Source: Candidatus Poseidoniaceae archaeon (GTDB lineage Archaea; Thermoplasmatota; Poseidoniia; Poseidoniales; Poseidoniaceae). From it: DNA of 7,850 nucleotides. The translations under genes were made by a program, and so were the position numbers. The stretch is from the NCBI GenBank assembly GCA_013330765.1, contig DUHU01000171.1, forward strand, positions 1 to 7,850, given 5' to 3'. Of this stretch, positions 6,585 to 7,850 are shown piece after piece; position 1 is the stretch's first letter, and each line of letters opens with the position of its first letter. Below the pieces are notes generated by a model. That model saw nothing but the letters and a program-made list of their open reading frames with translations, did no database searches and was not told the DNA's origin.

Positions 6585-7850
6585 CTCTGTGCCGTACTTG
6601 GCGTGCAGGTCGGCGTGGAAGTTGTCCAGCAGGGTGTCTTCGAACAACTCCGCTTGCCGGCGGGACTTGGTCGAGCGCATGTGCAGGTAGGCGATGAGCA
6701 CGAAAACACCGATGGCGATGGGGATCATCGCCTCGAGTTTGTACGCGTGCATGAAGCGGATGATGCCGTCGGCGGTGTAGGCCCACGTGATCGATGCGGC
6801 TGAACCGCCAATGACCACGGCCCACAGCACGCGCATGAACTTCATGCGAGAGAGCATGCCGAGCATCGAACCCACAATGACTCCAGACGCCATGAAGGGA
6901 ATCCACACGAACAGGATGAGGCCCCAAAAGCCCCACTTGTTGATGAATTCCCTCTTTTCGTTGGCCGTGTATTCCACGGTGGACAGCAGATCGCCGACGA
7001 ATTTCGTTTGCAACACACGTCCGCCCAACCCGTCCTGGCGGGCCACGGCCGCCACGCGCTCGTCGTTGCTCGTGGATTGTTCCACACGTCCAGCGCCTGA
7101 GCGGTCCGCCAAAGTGGAGACCTGGTTTCGGACCTTGAGGATGAGGTCTTGGCTGTGCAGCAGGTCCTCGTTCCGGTTGGAGATGAACTCGCGCAGTTCT
7201 TGCTCCACTTCCTCCGTGGTCGTCTTGAATCGGAAGAACGCCAACCGCAAGGTCGGGCGGTAGACGGTGGAGATGAAGATGTGCCGGTCGTCGCTGGTCA
7301 CCACCGCGCCGACCATGGTGACGTTGTTGCGATGAAGGAAGAACAAGTCGAGGCTGTCGCGCACCTCGTCTTCGACACGGGCCAGGGTGTGAAGTTCCCC
7401 GAAGAAGGCGCTGTAGTCGCGCCGCTCAGGTTGTTCTTCGTCGGCCGTGCTGCCGCCGAATCCGATGCCGGTGTCGAGGTCAACGCCCTGGTGGTCGACG
7501 GGGCGCACCGTGAGTTGAACGGGCTTGAACACGCGGAAGAGTGAGAATTCCTCGAGGAGTTCACGCAAGACTTCGGCGCGCACGTCCTTGTTGTCGGAGA
7601 GGGTGTTTTCCGTGGTGCCGTACGGCACCATGATGTCGATCGACAGCTCACGCGCTTCGGCTTTGTAGAGCTCCCAATCGATGTTGATCTGCAAGCGTGC
7701 TGCGACCTTGCTCACCGTGTCTTTGACCAAGTACTCAATGTGCTTGTTGGAGAGCATGTCGTCGGTGTCTTGGTGGTAGACCTTGTACATCAGCGGGTAG
7801 AGCAGAAGCAGGCTCACGGCGGACAAGGAGAGCGAGATGAAGGCCATCCA
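6582..7850 (-). CDS. Membrane protein with large soluble domain and export-like C-terminal domain (5' end uncertain)
   Basis: The frame is open to the window edge. The first ATG is at 7847 but the preceding codon (Trp) is also open, so the true start may lie outside. Counting from that ATG, 421 residues are visible. A hydrophobic segment at about 3-20 looks like a signal anchor. Residues about 25-300 are a soluble, charged region with predicted helices and no recognised domain; an Asp/Gly/Glu-rich loop sits at about 120-143. Hydrophobic segments follow at about 306-330, 336-357 and 371-390. The stretch GLILFVWIPFMASGVIVGS (309-327) resembles the small multidrug export protein family (PF06695-like: a Pro in the first helix, then Gly-rich turns). 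The C-terminal tail is charged and probably cytosolic. The match is by eye; transport function is unproven, and a structural or sensory membrane role is equally possible. It heads the visible part of the minus-strand cluster and is probably co-transcribed with mogA. Confidence 0.7.
   Translation of the reverse strand, partial: WMAFISLSLSAVSLLLLYPLMYKVYHQDTDDMLSNKHIEYLVKDTVSKVAARLQINIDWELYKAEARELSIDIMVPYGTTENTLSDNKDVRAEVLRELLEEFSLFRVFKPVQLTVRPVDHQGVDLDTGIGFGGSTADEEQPERRDYSAFFGELHTLARVEDEVRDSLDLFFLHRNNVTMVGAVVTSDDRHIFISTVYRPTLRLAFFRFKTTTEEVEQELREFISNRNEDLLHSQDLILKVRNQVSTLADRSGAGRVEQSTSNDERVAAVARQDGLGGRVLQTKFVGDLLSTVEYTANEKREFINKWGFWGLILFVWIPFMASGVIVGSMLGMLSRMKFMRVLWAVVIGGSAASITWAYTADGIIRFMHAYKLEAMIPIAIGVFVLIAYLHMRSTKSRRQAELFEDTLLDNFHADLHAKYGTE

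Overview
This is a gene-dense, high-GC window of about 7.85 kb with seven protein-coding genes and almost no non-coding DNA. I see no rRNA, tRNA, CRISPR array, transposase or prophage gene. The mix of genes suggests a marine archaeon of the Poseidoniales (Marine Group II Euryarchaeota) type. The hints are an EF-hand/Gln-rich/zinc-ribbon composite protein, a family M32 carboxypeptidase, a dihydroorotase resembling the Bacteroidetes subgroup, and very compact gene packing. This is an inference from gene style; no phylogenetic marker is present, and a bacterium cannot be excluded.

Left part (1-1674): the 3' end of a plus-strand gene for an EF-hand protein with a Gly-Trp/Gln/Pro-rich linker and a C-terminal zinc ribbon. 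It converges with a minus-strand gene for a protein of the M29 aminopeptidase/NicX-like fold, in which most of the expected metal-ligand positions are substituted. The two stop codons abut with no base between them (TGA|TCA). Middle (1675-3258): an 87-bp divergent spacer, then a plus-strand M32 carboxypeptidase (Taq type) with intact HEXXH and third-ligand motifs. This gene also ends in a TGA|TCA junction with the gene on the opposite strand.

Right part (3259-7850): four minus-strand genes that look like one transcription unit, read from right to left. They are a membrane protein with a C-terminal small-multidrug-export-like domain (5' end at or beyond the window edge), a MogA/MoaB-type molybdopterin adenylyltransferase, a dihydroorotase (pyrC) and a family-4 glycosyltransferase. 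Spacers are 9 bp, then 8 bp to the first possible pyrC ATG (35 bp to the start I prefer), then 54 bp. The four do not form one obvious pathway: cofactor synthesis, pyrimidine synthesis, sugar transfer and a membrane protein. The grouping may reflect housekeeping co-expression only.

I found no clear new biological system. The most interesting points are the metal-ligand loss in the M29-like protein, the large uncharacterised domain ahead of the export-like membrane domain, the repeated abutting-stop junctions, and the composite calcium/zinc protein at the left edge.
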